Positions 34,507 through 44,312 of a stretch of DNA of 64,000 bases are shown in pieces; within the stretch, counting starts at the first letter, position 1, and each line of letters opens with the position of its first letter. The notes beneath the pieces were generated by a model. It worked only from the letters and a program-made list of their open reading frames with translations, did no database searches and had not been told where the DNA came from. Both the position numbers and the translations under genes were made by a program. The stretch spans positions 62,001 to 126,000 of the forward strand of contig CAJXOG010000006.1 of the NCBI GenBank assembly GCA_913057775.1, read 5' to 3'. Source of the DNA: an uncultured Fodinibius sp. (GTDB lineage: Bacteria > Bacteroidota > Rhodothermia > Balneolales > Balneolaceae).

Positions 34507-35772
34507 TTAAGCAAACTGTGCCTCTTCTGTAGATCCGGTAAGTGCCAGGGTCGAGCTCTTTCCGCCGTCAATGGATTTTTTGACCGCGTCGAAATACCCT
34601 GTTCCCACCTCCCGTTGATGCTTGGTTGCCGTATATCCGATTTCCTCATCAGCAAATTCTGCCTCCTGAAGAACCGAATAAGCAACCATCCCTTTATCAC
34701 GATAGTGGTTAGCCAGTTTAAACATGCTGTGATTAAGAGAGTGGAATCCCGCCAAGGTTACAAACTGGAATTTATATCCCATAGCGCCTAACTCTTGCTG
34801 AAAAATAGCGATCTCCGTATCCGAAAGATTCTTTTTCCAGTTAAACGATGGCGAACAGTTGTAGGCCAGTAACTTATCGGGATACTTTTCGTGAATAGCT
34901 TCGGCAAAAATGCGAGCTTCTTCCAAATCAGGCTTCGATGTTTCGCACCAAATCATATCGGCATAGGGAGCATACGCCAGTCCCCGGCTAATCGCCTGAT
35001 CCAATCCGTTCTTTACATAATAAAAACCCTCGTCCGACCTTTGTCCGGTCATAAACTTATGATCATAAGGATCAATATCGCTCGTAAGCAGCTGAGCAGC
35101 ATTAGCATCAGTCCGCGCAATGACCATTGTGGGCACATCCATCACATCGGCGGCCAAGCGAGCCGCAGTCAACGTTTTAATAAACTGTGAAGTTGGAACC
35201 AGCACTTTTCCGCCGAGGTGCCCGCATTTCTTCTCAGAAGCAAGCTGATCTTCGAAATGCACCCCTGCCGCTCCAGCCTCAATCATCGATTTCATCAATT
35301 CAAAGGCATTAAGCGCGCCGCCAAAACCTGCTTCTGCATCAGCCACAATGGGTGCCAGCCAATGTGTTGACTTATCTTTTTCTAAATGATGAATTTGGTC
35401 AGCCCGCAGCAAAGTTTGATTGATCTTCCGCACAATCTCCGGCACACTATTGGCAGGGTACAGACTTTGATCAGGATACATACTTCCGGCCAAGTTAGCA
35501 TCTGCAGCCACCTGCCATCCGCTTAAGTAGATCGCTTTGAGGCCCGCTTTGATCTGCTGCATAGCCTGATTGCCCGTCAACGCCCCTAACGTCCGCACGA
35601 AATCATCTTCATGCAGCAATTTCCACAGCCGTTTTGCCCCCAACTCCGCCAACGTATATCGTATTCTCACCGAACCGCGCAGACTTAACACCTCTTCAGC
35701 GTTATAATTTCGTGCTATCCCTTTCCATCTGGGATTCTCATTCCAGTCGTTCTGTAATTTTTGAGTATTCAT
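34507..35772 (-). CDS. aceA: Isocitrate lyase
   Basis: The 421-residue enzyme cleaves isocitrate to glyoxylate and succinate. It has the signature KKCGHLGGK (catalytic Cys), the Mg2+-binding [13 protein letters not shown] block, and TMVIARTDA. Length matches bacterial AceA (about 430). It lies 12 bases after malate synthase, with GGAGAG just before its ATG, so it is the second gene of a glyoxylate-shunt operon. With the aconitase at 8.5-10.5 kb the path from citrate to glyoxylate and malate is present in this window. Expression probably depends on the operator region at 37532-37652. Confidence 0.95.
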   Translation of the reverse strand: MNTQKLQNDWNENPRWKGIARNYNAEEVLSLRGSVRIRYTLAELGAKRLWKLLHEDDFVRTLGALTGNQAMQQIKAGLKAIYLSGWQVAADANLAGSMYPDQSLYPANSVPEIVRKINQTLLRADQIHHLEKDKSTHWLAPIVADAEAGFGGALNAFELMKSMIEAGAAGVHFEDQLASEKKCGHLGGKVLVPTSQFIKTLTAARLAADVMDVPTMVIARTDANAAQLLTSDIDPYDHKFMTGQRSDEGFYYVKNGLDQAISRGLAYAPYADMIWCETSKPDLEEARIFAEAIHEKYPDKLLAYNCSPSFNWKKNLSDTEIAIFQQELGAMGYKFQFVTLAGFHSLNHSMFKLANHYRDKGMVAYSVLQEAEFADEEIGYTATKHQREVGTGYFDAVKKSIDGGKSSTLALTGSTEEAQFA

Positions 35773-35784
35773 ATGCTCTCTCCG

Positions 35785-37470
35785 TTAATGATTAATATTG
35801 GCCTCATTGAGGGCCTCGTTAAAAAAGTTTGGCAGATTTTCTAATAGAAAAACAGCTCCTACATCTTTACGCGCCTGAGAAAACTGTTCTTTCACTTTTT
35901 GGATTGTTGACAATGGTAGTCCTTTCATGGTCTCTTCAACTTCATCCAAAATTTTATTGAGCTCTTCATCGAAAAAGCTATCAACGAGTTCCCGAGAAAT
36001 TATACGTCCATCTTTCATCTTTACTTTATGATGAATCCACTGCCAAATTTGTGCTCTTGATATTTCCAGTGTCGCCAGATCTTCCATCAGATTATCCCAA
36101 GCTACACAACCGATATCCTGATTCCAGCCCTGCATATACGCAATGCCCACGCGAATGTTTGTCCGTAATCCGGCTTCCGTCACATCACCTCCACCCTGTG
36201 GTAATAAGTCAGGATACTTATCTTGTTTAGGCAACGTTCTGTCTAACTGATTTTCTTCCGGAAAACACTGCAGTGCCGAGGTGATGAAATAGGGATGCGA
36301 CACCCAGCAGCCATCGTGGCCGATATCGTGCTCATTCTTTTTATCAGCGAGTACTTTGGCCGTTTGCTCTTTTCGCAGTTCGGGGTTTTTACCTGGCGTA
36401 AAGGCCGACATGCCACCAATAGCCATTGCCCCACGGCTATGACAAATCTTGATCAACCGTTTCGCATATTGATCCATCCAGGGTTTAGTCATATCAATAG
36501 TACCACGATCCGGCATTACCCGATCATTGTGATATCTCAGTACTTTAATATCACTGAAAATCTTATCCCAGCGTCCCACATTTAATCCAGCAGCATGATT
36601 TCGAATTTCATACAGTATTTCTTCAATCTGAAATGCGGCAGTAAGCGTTTCAATAAGAAACGTGGCTCGCAATGTTCCGGTTTCAAATCCCAGCTTGTCC
36701 TCTAATATGCCAAACAATCCATTCCACCAACGCGCCTCTTGATAGGACTCGCATTTGGGCACGTAGTATTTTGGTGTTCGTCCTCGATCCACCAACACCT
36801 GCGCCGTGTGGTAAAAGTTCACAGCCAAATCAAACAACCCTGCCGAAATGGGCTCCCCATCTACCGTGACATTTTCTTCATTTAAATGCAGCCCTCTACA
36901 GCGTACCATCACGCCAGACATATCATCGGCATCAAGCTGGTAAACTTTGGATGGTTTTCCTTTTTTGCCCGCTTGTTCAAAACGCAGATCTCCCCTTGCC
37001 GCACCTATTACATTGTGAAATCCATCTACAATATTTTGCCAGCTTGGCTTCATCGAATCCTCAAAATCGAGCATCGCCATATCTGCTAGAACACCATCGT
37101 CATTTCTGCTGAGCATATTAATAACCATCTTAGTTGAATTAACCGGACCGGTAATTTCAACTCTCCTCTTTTTTAAGTCTGCTGGCAATGATGCAACCTT
37201 CCAATCACTAACTACCGCCTCATTATTTTTATTTAGATAGTCAGGTACTTTTCCCTCATCAAAATTAAGCTGACGTTTTTTTCGGTCCCTTAATAATGCA
37301 ATTCTTTCGGGCTGCAGCTGATGATGCAAATCAACTAACAAATGGACCAACTCATCTGTAAGAATAGTCCTACTTTTATCATTTAGTGCTTGGGAATTAA
37401 TCTTAAGCCCCTGTCCTAACTTTGTAAACTCTTTTGGCCCCGTTGCCTTCTTCTCTTTCGTTACCTGCAT
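35785..37470 (-). CDS. aceB: Malate synthase A
   Basis: The 561-residue enzyme condenses glyoxylate with acetyl-CoA to malate. It has the malate synthase A blocks ADMAMLDFEDSMKPSW, VRCRGLHLNE, FLIETLTAAFQIEEILYE and CHSRGAMAIGGMSAFTPG; length fits MSA (about 530). GGAGAG precedes the ATG. It is the first gene of the operon with isocitrate lyase and lies 270 bases from the divergent RamB/ScfR-type regulator. Allows growth on acetate or fatty acids. N-terminal extension of about 20 residues is the only minor difference. Confidence 0.95.
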   Translation of the reverse strand: MQVTKEKKATGPKEFTKLGQGLKINSQALNDKSRTILTDELVHLLVDLHHQLQPERIALLRDRKKRQLNFDEGKVPDYLNKNNEAVVSDWKVASLPADLKKRRVEITGPVNSTKMVINMLSRNDDGVLADMAMLDFEDSMKPSWQNIVDGFHNVIGAARGDLRFEQAGKKGKPSKVYQLDADDMSGVMVRCRGLHLNEENVTVDGEPISAGLFDLAVNFYHTAQVLVDRGRTPKYYVPKCESYQEARWWNGLFGILEDKLGFETGTLRATFLIETLTAAFQIEEILYEIRNHAAGLNVGRWDKIFSDIKVLRYHNDRVMPDRGTIDMTKPWMDQYAKRLIKICHSRGAMAIGGMSAFTPGKNPELRKEQTAKVLADKKNEHDIGHDGCWVSHPYFITSALQCFPEENQLDRTLPKQDKYPDLLPQGGGDVTEAGLRTNIRVGIAYMQGWNQDIGCVAWDNLMEDLATLEISRAQIWQWIHHKVKMKDGRIISRELVDSFFDEELNKILDEVEETMKGLPLSTIQKVKEQFSQARKDVGAVFLLENLPNFFNEALNEANINH

Positions 37471-37531
37471 AAATCTCTCCGTTTAGTTTTTGTTGATTTG
37501 ATATCTCTAGGTCTGAGATCAATTTGGTAAA

Positions 37532-37652
37532 AACGAATATAATTTACAAGCGAATATTCGCTAATTAATATTATTCGCTTAATTTTATTTAAAAAATGGT
37601 GTCTAGTAGCTTTAAAGCAGTACTTATGCTCCGAGAAATAAGCGAATATTCA
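37532..37652. promoter_or_regulatory. Repeated CGAATA operator motifs between aceBA and the regulator
   Basis: The spacer holds ACGAATAT at 37533-37540, a perfect palindrome GCGAATATTCGC at 37550-37561, an inverted copy TATTCGCTT at 37572-37580, and AAGCGAATATTC at 37640-37651. The four lie between the malate synthase ATG and the divergent regulator gene. Clustered copies of one core with a perfect dyad fit binding sites for the adjacent regulator. RamB in Corynebacterium binds a different motif, so the link is by position only. Confidence 0.65.
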
Positions 37653-37740
37653 CCATTAGAGATTAAATTTCATATAGCGAGCTTTTTATTTGTACATTAT
37701 TTACGTGTTCAAATGAAAGCATCAACAGACAAAACAATTT

Positions 37741-39249
37741 ATGATGCAGCGTGTTCAAGAAGAAAATTTACGAGCGATTTTTGGTTTAAAACTTCGGCAA
37801 TATCGAGAGCAACACGGGCTTTCTACCCAAGATTTAGCTAAAAAATCGGGATTATCGGCTTCGTATATCAATGAGATTGAAAAAGGGAAAAAATATCCCA
37901 AAGCTGATAAAATTATGTCGCTGGCCAATGCGCTGGAGGTAGATTACGACGAACTGGTTTCCCTAAAGCTGGGCAAGCAGTTAGATCAACTATCTGATCT
38001 CTTAAAAAGCAATGCGCTGCACGAAATGCCCTTGGAACTTTTTGGAATCAAAACCAGTGATCTTGTCGGCCTGATGGGAAATGATCCCGCCAAGTTTAGT
38101 GCTCTCCTTCAAACATTATTAGAAGTGGCACGGAATTATGATGTCCAAGTCGAGCAATTTTTACTTGCCGCCCTTCGATCATATCAAGAGCTCAACAGTA
38201 ATTACTTTGACGCGTTGGAAAAAGAGGCACAAATCTTTCTTGAAAAACACGAGTGGACAACCTTGCCCACCATTCCCTATGAGAAATTGAAGAAGTTATT
38301 AGCAGACAAGCACAATTATGAAATAATAGAAACTAATTTTGAAGATCAGCCTGAACTTCAAGCTTTCCGCTCCGTATTTGTGCCAGGTGATACCCCAAAA
38401 CTTTTTATTAATAATGAGCTGCTTCCGAGTCAAAAAGCGTTTGTTCTGGGTCGTGAGCTGGGCTATTCTATCCTTGATTTAGAAGAACGAGCCCTCACCT
38501 CCTCATGGATTAAGGTGGAATCTTTCGATCAGGTGCTCAATAACTTCAAGGCCTCTTATTTTTCCGGTGCTATCCTCATGAATCGCTTTACGCTGGTACG
38601 GAAGTTACAGGATTTTTTTAATCAGGAGCACTGGAATCCTGATGCACTGCTGGATATGATCAACTATTTTGATACTACTCCGGAAACCTTTACGCATCGG
38701 CTTACCCAGATTTTACCTCACTACTTTGGTATCGATCAACTGTTCTTTTTGCGATTTCACAACCAGCCGGGAACAGAACAATTCAAATTATCAAAGGAGC
38801 TACATTTGTCGCAGTTACACAACCCACATAGAGTCAATCCCAGCGAGCACTATTGCCGACGGTGGGTTACCATCACTCAGCTACAAAAACTCGCAGATAT
38901 GAATATCCATGAAGCTGAAGAAAAGCCGCTGGTCGACATTCAGCGCTCAAAATTTTATGGGACCGATAATGAATATCTTTGCATTTCATTCGCACGTCCT
39001 CTGGCGCTAAATAGCGATACGAACTCATGCATCACCCTCGGACTTTTATACAACGACACTCTAAAAAACAATATAAACTTTGCTAATAATGCTGATATTA
39101 AAACCCGGGTGGTAAACGAATCATGCGAACGCTGTCCCCTTTCAGATTGCGAAGAACGTGTCGCTGAGCCCATCATCAGTCGAGAGGAACAGAAGCAAAA
39201 TAAACGAGAAGAGAGCTTACAGCAATTTGTAGAAAAGCATGAAAAATAA
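37741..39249 (+). CDS. RamB/ScfR-family transcription regulator (HTH + ImmA/IrrE-type)
   Basis: The 502-residue protein has a Cro/C1-type helix-turn-helix at about 10-65 (YREQHGLSTQDLAKKSGLSAS, split motif YINEIEKGKKYPK), a middle region like the short-chain fatty acyl regulator family (YEIIETNFEDQPELQAFRS, then FVLGRELGYSILDLEERAL, the ImmA/IrrE-like segment without a clear HExxH), and a C-terminal domain with a CERCPLSDC cysteine cluster. Family members (RamB, PrpC2-type, ScfR) control acetate, propionate and glyoxylate-shunt genes. It is divergent from aceB-aceA. Acting on this operon, with an acyl-CoA effector, is inference. The start may be the first or second of tandem ATGs. Confidence 0.85.
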   Translation: MMQRVQEENLRAIFGLKLRQYREQHGLSTQDLAKKSGLSASYINEIEKGKKYPKADKIMSLANALEVDYDELVSLKLGKQLDQLSDLLKSNALHEMPLELFGIKTSDLVGLMGNDPAKFSALLQTLLEVARNYDVQVEQFLLAALRSYQELNSNYFDALEKEAQIFLEKHEWTTLPTIPYEKLKKLLADKHNYEIIETNFEDQPELQAFRSVFVPGDTPKLFINNELLPSQKAFVLGRELGYSILDLEERALTSSWIKVESFDQVLNNFKASYFSGAILMNRFTLVRKLQDFFNQEHWNPDALLDMINYFDTTPETFTHRLTQILPHYFGIDQLFFLRFHNQPGTEQFKLSKELHLSQLHNPHRVNPSEHYCRRWVTITQLQKLADMNIHEAEEKPLVDIQRSKFYGTDNEYLCISFARPLALNSDTNSCITLGLLYNDTLKNNINFANNADIKTRVVNESCERCPLSDCEERVAEPIISREEQKQNKREESLQQFVEKHEK

Positions 39250-39301
39250 TTTCATCGCGAGTTAGAGTTAGTGCCACTACAATATATATTTCCAATTACT
39301 T

Positions 39302-40231
39302 TCATTTCCGAAAATCTACATTAGGGTTTCGGTAAATTGGAACTTTATTAACGGCCTCAAAGAATTCCTTCGCTTTTATCAGATCTTCTTTGTCGTTAAT
39401 AGCATATGGCCAATATTGCTCTACATTGCCGCGTCCCATTAGCAGCTGCATAGTGCCCTGCGATTTGTGCTCTGCAATCACCCAATTAGCAATAATCTTG
39501 TAATCCAACCGATTATCAAACCCAAACTTTTTTGTACGATCAAACTCCATCGGCTGCTGTCCTTTCATCAGTTTAGAAACCGGATAACCTTCCAACTGGG
39601 AATAAGCAATTTGATCTCCCAGTGAATCAGTAATAGTCGTAGCAAATACAAAGGGACGTTCGTCTTTGGGAAGCTCTTGTATTGCCTGCAGGGCCAAAAT
39701 TGCTGAGGCTTTATGGTGCCCGTGCGTCGTTTTGGATGGCGTCATGGTAAATACAAAATCGTACTGCTCCTCTTTCAAAACTTTCTGAAGTCGCTGTTTA
39801 ATCCAGTCGGTATCCCACTTTTGCATCGCCGGTGAAATATCTTTTGAATATTCATCATCCACCTGATCAAAAAAGAAGTAGTTGCGCATACCTACAATTT
39901 TACCACCGGCCATTAATTCCCTTTTGCGAATGCCCGGCAGATATTCACGACCCACTTCTTCCCTGTCGAGCTCGCGATTGTAAATATAATTCCCCAATGT
40001 TGAATATTTATATCCGCCTTCGCCGTTCGTCATAATTGCCAGATCTACAACACCATCCAACAGATGCGTGGTTTTAAAAACGGTGGCCGCAAAGAGAGCA
40101 TCATCATCAGGATGGGCGGTCACCAGCAGCACTTTCGGTTCATAATCGAGCTGCTGAGCTTGGGCCTGCTCCGTACATCCGAATAAAAAAAGTATGCTAA
40201 CAACTATTAAAATCCCTTTAATCCTGCGCAT
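39302..40231 (-). CDS. PIG-L/LmbE family deacetylase lipoprotein
   Basis: The 309-residue protein has a lipoprotein-like signal (ILIVVSILFLFGC, Cys19). The PIG-L metal motif is LLVTAHPDDDALFAA (near residues 34-48), completed by THGHHKAS. Family members use zinc to remove an N-acetyl group from sugars such as GlcNAc-inositol or bacillithiol precursors, but exported ones often have unknown targets. It follows the TesA-like gene on the minus strand by 19 bases, so the two probably form an operon. Its first residues and both metal blocks are intact. Confidence 0.85.
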   Translation of the reverse strand: MRRIKGILIVVSILFLFGCTEQAQAQQLDYEPKVLLVTAHPDDDALFAATVFKTTHLLDGVVDLAIMTNGEGGYKYSTLGNYIYNRELDREEVGREYLPGIRKRELMAGGKIVGMRNYFFFDQVDDEYSKDISPAMQKWDTDWIKQRLQKVLKEEQYDFVFTMTPSKTTHGHHKASAILALQAIQELPKDERPFVFATTITDSLGDQIAYSQLEGYPVSKLMKGQQPMEFDRTKKFGFDNRLDYKIIANWVIAEHKSQGTMQLLMGRGNVEQYWPYAINDKEDLIKAKEFFEAVNKVPIYRNPNVDFRK

Positions 40232-40250
40232 AATAATAGTGAATCCTTTT

Positions 40251-40898
40251 TTAATTAGTATGATTATCTGCTCTTTTAGATTGTAAAATCGGCTTTAGTA
40301 CTTTCCAGCTTTTCTCTGCCAATAATCTATGGCCGGCTTCTGTGGGGTGGATTCCATCAGACTGCATTAATTCTGAATCACCTCCCAAATCATCTAAAAA
40401 ATAAGGAATTAGTTCGGCATTATTTTCTTCGGCCAATTCGGGATATATCTCCTTAAATTTTCCGGTGTATTCGGGGCCTAAATTAGGCGGTACCTGCATA
40501 CCGGTAATAACAATCGACGCTTCCGGATACTTGACTTCAACCTTATCAATAATCTTCTGTAAATTCTTCTTCGTTGCATCTAAATCAATACCCCGAAGTC
40601 CGTCATTGCCGCCCAGCTCAAGCACAAAAACAGATACTGGCTGGCGTAACATCCAGTCGATGCGGGACAAACCACCTGCTGATGTTTCACCGCTCGATCC
40701 CCCATTTATTGCTTTGAAATTCCAATCGAGCGAGTCAATTTTCTGCTGTACAAATGCCGGAAAAGCATTTTCTTCTCCTACTCCATATCCTGCAGTAATA
40801 CTATCTCCAAAGAAAAGTATGCGTTTGGATGACTCCTGTCCGAAGAGCAACATCGGAAGTAAAAAAATCAAAACAATAGCAGTCAAAATCCGTTTCAT
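40251..40898 (-). CDS. tesA: TesA-like arylesterase/lysophospholipase
   Basis: The 215-residue SGNH hydrolase has a signal peptide (RILTAIVLIFLLPMLLFG) and the four blocks FFGDSITAGYG (Ser), GGSSGETSAGG (Gly), ELGGNDGLRG (Asn) and SDGIHPTEAGH (Asp-His). It fits multifunctional thioesterase I/protease I/lysophospholipase L1 of E. coli (208 residues). It is divergent from the YbbA ABC ATPase gene, matching the tesA-ybbA-ybbP arrangement known in Proteobacteria. Located in the periplasm. Role likely in acyl-chain hydrolysis; the exporter's cargo might be its product. Confidence 0.88.
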   Translation of the reverse strand: MKRILTAIVLIFLLPMLLFGQESSKRILFFGDSITAGYGVGEENAFPAFVQQKIDSLDWNFKAINGGSSGETSAGGLSRIDWMLRQPVSVFVLELGGNDGLRGIDLDATKKNLQKIIDKVEVKYPEASIVITGMQVPPNLGPEYTGKFKEIYPELAEENNAELIPYFLDDLGGDSELMQSDGIHPTEAGHRLLAEKSWKVLKPILQSKRADNHTN

Positions 40899-41021
40899 AA
40901 ATCAGTTAGCGTAAATTATTGTTATCGCATTTTCATTTAGGTTAGGAAACGCTTTCCTTTACGGAATGATTCACCCGTTGGTAGATGTTACTACCCATAA
41001 TTCAATTACGATATTATTTTT

Positions 41022-41741
41022 ATGGCTTTAAATCCAATTTTGGAAGTTACAAATCTCACGCAACAATTTAGAAGTGGGGATAAAAAATTAACGGTCCTCG
41101 ATCACGTCGATTTTTCGGTAGAGGAAGGTACCACATGTTCTATCGTGGGGCCATCGGGCAGCGGCAAAACGACCTTACTGGGACTATGTGCCGGACTCGA
41201 TCGTCCTACAACCGGCGAAGTTACACTCAATAATGTAAAATTAGGACCGCTGAGTGAAGATCAGCGTGCGGCAGTACGCAATAAACACGTGGGCTTCGTT
41301 TTTCAGACCTTTCAGCTGGTACCCACCCTTACCGCTTTAGAAAATGTAATGGTACCGCTTGAACTCCGTGGAGTAAAAACTTCCGAGGTACAGCGCGATG
41401 CCGAAGAGTTACTTACACAAGTTGGGCTTGCTGATCGGATGAGTCACTATCCTGCTCAACTTTCGGGCGGCGAACAGCAGCGCGTTGCGATTGCACGAGC
41501 ATTCATCAACAAACCAAAGATTCTTTTTGCAGATGAACCCACCGGAAATCTGGACTCCGAAACTGGAGGCACTATCGAAGAATTGCTTTTCGATCTCAAT
41601 AAAGCTCGCGGCACCACACTCGTTTTGGTAACGCATGATTTATCACTGGCAGAGCAGTGTCAGCGCATCATCCGACTTAAAAACGGGCAGATCCACAAAG
41701 ACGAATGGATTGATAATCCCACTGCAGAACAGGTTCAATAA
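41022..41741 (+). CDS. ybbA: ABC transporter ATPase, YbbA type
   Basis: The 239-residue ATPase has Walker A GPSGSGKTT (43-51), signature LSGGEQQR, Walker B ILFADEP and the switch His in LVTHD. It belongs to the LolD/MacB-like group that works with FtsX-type permeases. It is followed 21 bases later by a large FtsX-family permease, and divergent from tesA. It powers extraction or export of a lipophilic molecule or a mechanotransmission step; the cargo is unknown. Confidence 0.9.
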   Translation: MALNPILEVTNLTQQFRSGDKKLTVLDHVDFSVEEGTTCSIVGPSGSGKTTLLGLCAGLDRPTTGEVTLNNVKLGPLSEDQRAAVRNKHVGFVFQTFQLVPTLTALENVMVPLELRGVKTSEVQRDAEELLTQVGLADRMSHYPAQLSGGEQQRVAIARAFINKPKILFADEPTGNLDSETGGTIEELLFDLNKARGTTLVLVTHDLSLAEQCQRIIRLKNGQIHKDEWIDNPTAEQVQ

Positions 41742-41762
41742 GAGTTTTTAGATATTAGATTT

Positions 41763-44309
41763 ATGTCATCATTCTTTTCTAAATGGTCATGGAAGATGGC
41801 CTGGCGCGATGCCCGATCCAACAAAAAACGATTATTCGTTTATATATCTGCCATTATTATCGGCGTGGCGGCACAGGTAGCTATTACTTCATTTCGCGAC
41901 AGCCTCAATAATACCATTGATAATCAGTCGAAAGAACTGCTGGGCGCTGACCTCGAAATTGAAACCGAGCAACCTCCACCCGATACGCTTACCGCCTATT
42001 TTGACACCTTGGGTGGCGAACAATCCACCATAACGGAATTTCCATCAATGGTGCTGTTTCCTAAAAATGGAAATACCCGGTTGGCTAATGTCCGTGCGCT
42101 GAAAGGAAACTTCCCCTTTTACGGGGCACTCGAAACCATCCCAAAAGAAGCTGCCCAAACATTCAAAACGGATACCACTGCCCTGGTCGATCAGGCGCTT
42201 ATGACCCAATTCGATATTGAGGTCGGAGATTCCATCAAGGTAGGCGAAGTTACATTTGCGATCGGAGGGGGAATAACCAAAGTCCCGGGAGAAGCTGCAG
42301 CCGCTGCAATGGTTGGACCTCGCATATTTATTCCCGCTTCGATGCTGGAAGCCACTAACCTTATTCAGCGCGGTAGCCGCGTAGAGTACAAGCAATATTT
42401 TGGCTTTACTGATGAGCGGGACATGAACGCCATTGAAGCCCGTGTCGACTCGCTGCAAGATGCCCTCGGCATTGATATTGACACGGAAACGGTAGAAGAA
42501 CGCCGCGAAGAAATCGGTGAGGCGGTCGGTAACCTCGGCAAATTCCTGAATCTTGTAGGCTTTATCGCTCTGCTGCTGGGTGGCATAGGTGTGGCAAGTT
42601 CCATCCACGTGTATATTAACCAAAAGATCAGTACTGCATCCGTTCTTCGGTGTTTTGGGGCTTCCTCCGATCAGACGATGAGTATTTTTCTTATACAAGC
42701 TATTATTTTGGGATTCCTGGGAGCCCTTGCAGGCACGGTGATTGGAGTAGGTGTTCAATACTTATTACCCGGTCTGGTCAGTGATTTTCTGCCCGTTAAT
42801 GTTGAGCTCACAACCTCTTGGTTGGCCATTGGGCTTGGTCTTTTTACCGGCACGGGTGTTGCCCTTGCCTTCGCCCTGCTACCGCTCCTTGCGCTTCGCA
42901 AGGCCTCACCGCTGTATGCCCTGCGTACTATGGAGGGATCAATTACGGCGCTGCTATCAAACAAGACAAAAGCTATTATCTACGTAGCCGTAGCGCTGGT
43001 TGTTATGGGATATGCCACCCTTTTAACTTCCGACTGGATTGTAGGCGGATTATTTACGGCCGGAATGATCATTGCCTTTGGCTTACTATGGTTGGTTGCA
43101 AAATTGCTGATTAAGCTTATCCGCCGGTTTTTCCCTTCCCACTGGTCATACGTGTGGCGACAGGGTTTGGCAAATTTATATCGCCCGCACAACCAAACGA
43201 CCACGCTTATGCTTTCTTTGGGATTGGGGATGCTGCTGGTCAGCACGCTCTACTTTAGTCAGGATATGTTAATGGAGGAACTCGATTTTGCCACGCGCGA
43301 TGACGCTCCCAACCTTATCTTCTTTGATATACAACCTGATCAAAATGAGGGGCTCAATCAGCTTTTAGAAGCAAATGATGTACCGATTCTCCAAAATGTG
43401 CCGATGGTAACCATGCGTCTGGATTCGCTTCGCGGACGCAGTACTCAAGAAATTGATGATGACAGCACTAATAACGTACACGATTGGGCGCTGCGAAGAG
43501 AATATCGATCCACCTATCGTGACAGCCTGATTGATTCCGAGACGCTGCTCAAAGGGGAATGGATTGGACAAGCCCCCGATACCGGGCGCGTTCCCGTATC
43601 AGCGGCCAAAGAGATTTCCGAGGATCTCAACTTGGAAATTGGGGATTCGCTTACCTTTGATGTACAGGGCGTACCGGTTGAAGCAATTGTGGGCAGCATT
43701 CGTGAGGTGGATTTCCAACGCGTGCAGCCTAACTTTTTCATGCTTTTTCCGACCGGTGTGTTAGAACCTGCCCCGCAAATCTATGTCACAGTATCGCGGG
43801 CACCCAACCAAGAGGTTTCGGCCTCCATTCAACAAGCAGTAGTTCAGAAATATCCCAATGTTTCCGCTATTGATGTGAGTCGTATCTTAGAGACCATCAA
43901 CCAGTTTATCGATAAAATTTCGTTTGCTGTACAGTTTATGGCACTGTTTAGCATTATTACTGGACTTATCGTCCTTGCCAGTTCTGTAGCTACCAGCCGA
44001 TTCCAACGCATCAAAGAAAGCGTATTGCTGCGGACCATCGGAGCCAGCAAAAAACAGATCATCCAAATACTATCGGTAGAATATCTGTTCCTGGGAATTC
44101 TATCTGCACTTACGGGACTTATTCTTTCGGTAGGTGCTACCTGGCTGTTAGGCTATTTCTATTTTGATATCACCTTTACACCCAACCTCTGGGTTATAGT
44201 TCTGGGCACCTTAATCGTTACCGGACTTACCATTTTAATTGGTATGTTTAACAGCCGAAGCGTCTATAAAAAGACCCCACTCGAAGTCTTGCGCATAGAA
44301 GCTACGTAA
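41763..44309 (+). CDS. ybbP: FtsX-family ABC permease, YbbP type
   Basis: The 848-residue protein has a short N-terminal WSWKMAWRDARSNKKR segment, an early membrane helix, a periplasmic MacB-PCD domain, then a core of three helices (LVGFIALLLGGIGVASSIH..., AIILGFLGALAGTVIGVG..., ), a second set of helices, a second periplasmic domain and a C-terminal FtsX block (ASSVATSRFQRIKESVLLRTIGAS). This duplicated FtsX layout of about 800 residues is that of YbbP. It pairs with the YbbA ATPase. The complex may move a hydrophobic compound through the inner membrane. Substrate unknown. Confidence 0.88.
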   Translation: MSSFFSKWSWKMAWRDARSNKKRLFVYISAIIIGVAAQVAITSFRDSLNNTIDNQSKELLGADLEIETEQPPPDTLTAYFDTLGGEQSTITEFPSMVLFPKNGNTRLANVRALKGNFPFYGALETIPKEAAQTFKTDTTALVDQALMTQFDIEVGDSIKVGEVTFAIGGGITKVPGEAAAAAMVGPRIFIPASMLEATNLIQRGSRVEYKQYFGFTDERDMNAIEARVDSLQDALGIDIDTETVEERREEIGEAVGNLGKFLNLVGFIALLLGGIGVASSIHVYINQKISTASVLRCFGASSDQTMSIFLIQAIILGFLGALAGTVIGVGVQYLLPGLVSDFLPVNVELTTSWLAIGLGLFTGTGVALAFALLPLLALRKASPLYALRTMEGSITALLSNKTKAIIYVAVALVVMGYATLLTSDWIVGGLFTAGMIIAFGLLWLVAKLLIKLIRRFFPSHWSYVWRQGLANLYRPHNQTTTLMLSLGLGMLLVSTLYFSQDMLMEELDFATRDDAPNLIFFDIQPDQNEGLNQLLEANDVPILQNVPMVTMRLDSLRGRSTQEIDDDSTNNVHDWALRREYRSTYRDSLIDSETLLKGEWIGQAPDTGRVPVSAAKEISEDLNLEIGDSLTFDVQGVPVEAIVGSIREVDFQRVQPNFFMLFPTGVLEPAPQIYVTVSRAPNQEVSASIQQAVVQKYPNVSAIDVSRILETINQFIDKISFAVQFMALFSIITGLIVLASSVATSRFQRIKESVLLRTIGASKKQIIQILSVEYLFLGILSALTGLILSVGATWLLGYFYFDITFTPNLWVIVLGTLIVTGLTILIGMFNSRSVYKKTPLEVLRIEAT

Positions 44310-44312
44310 ACG

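Noticed and set aside
37596-37841. 81-codon plus-strand frame before the RamB-like gene
   Set aside because: It overlaps the operator motifs and the regulator's helix-turn-helix in another frame and has no protein features.
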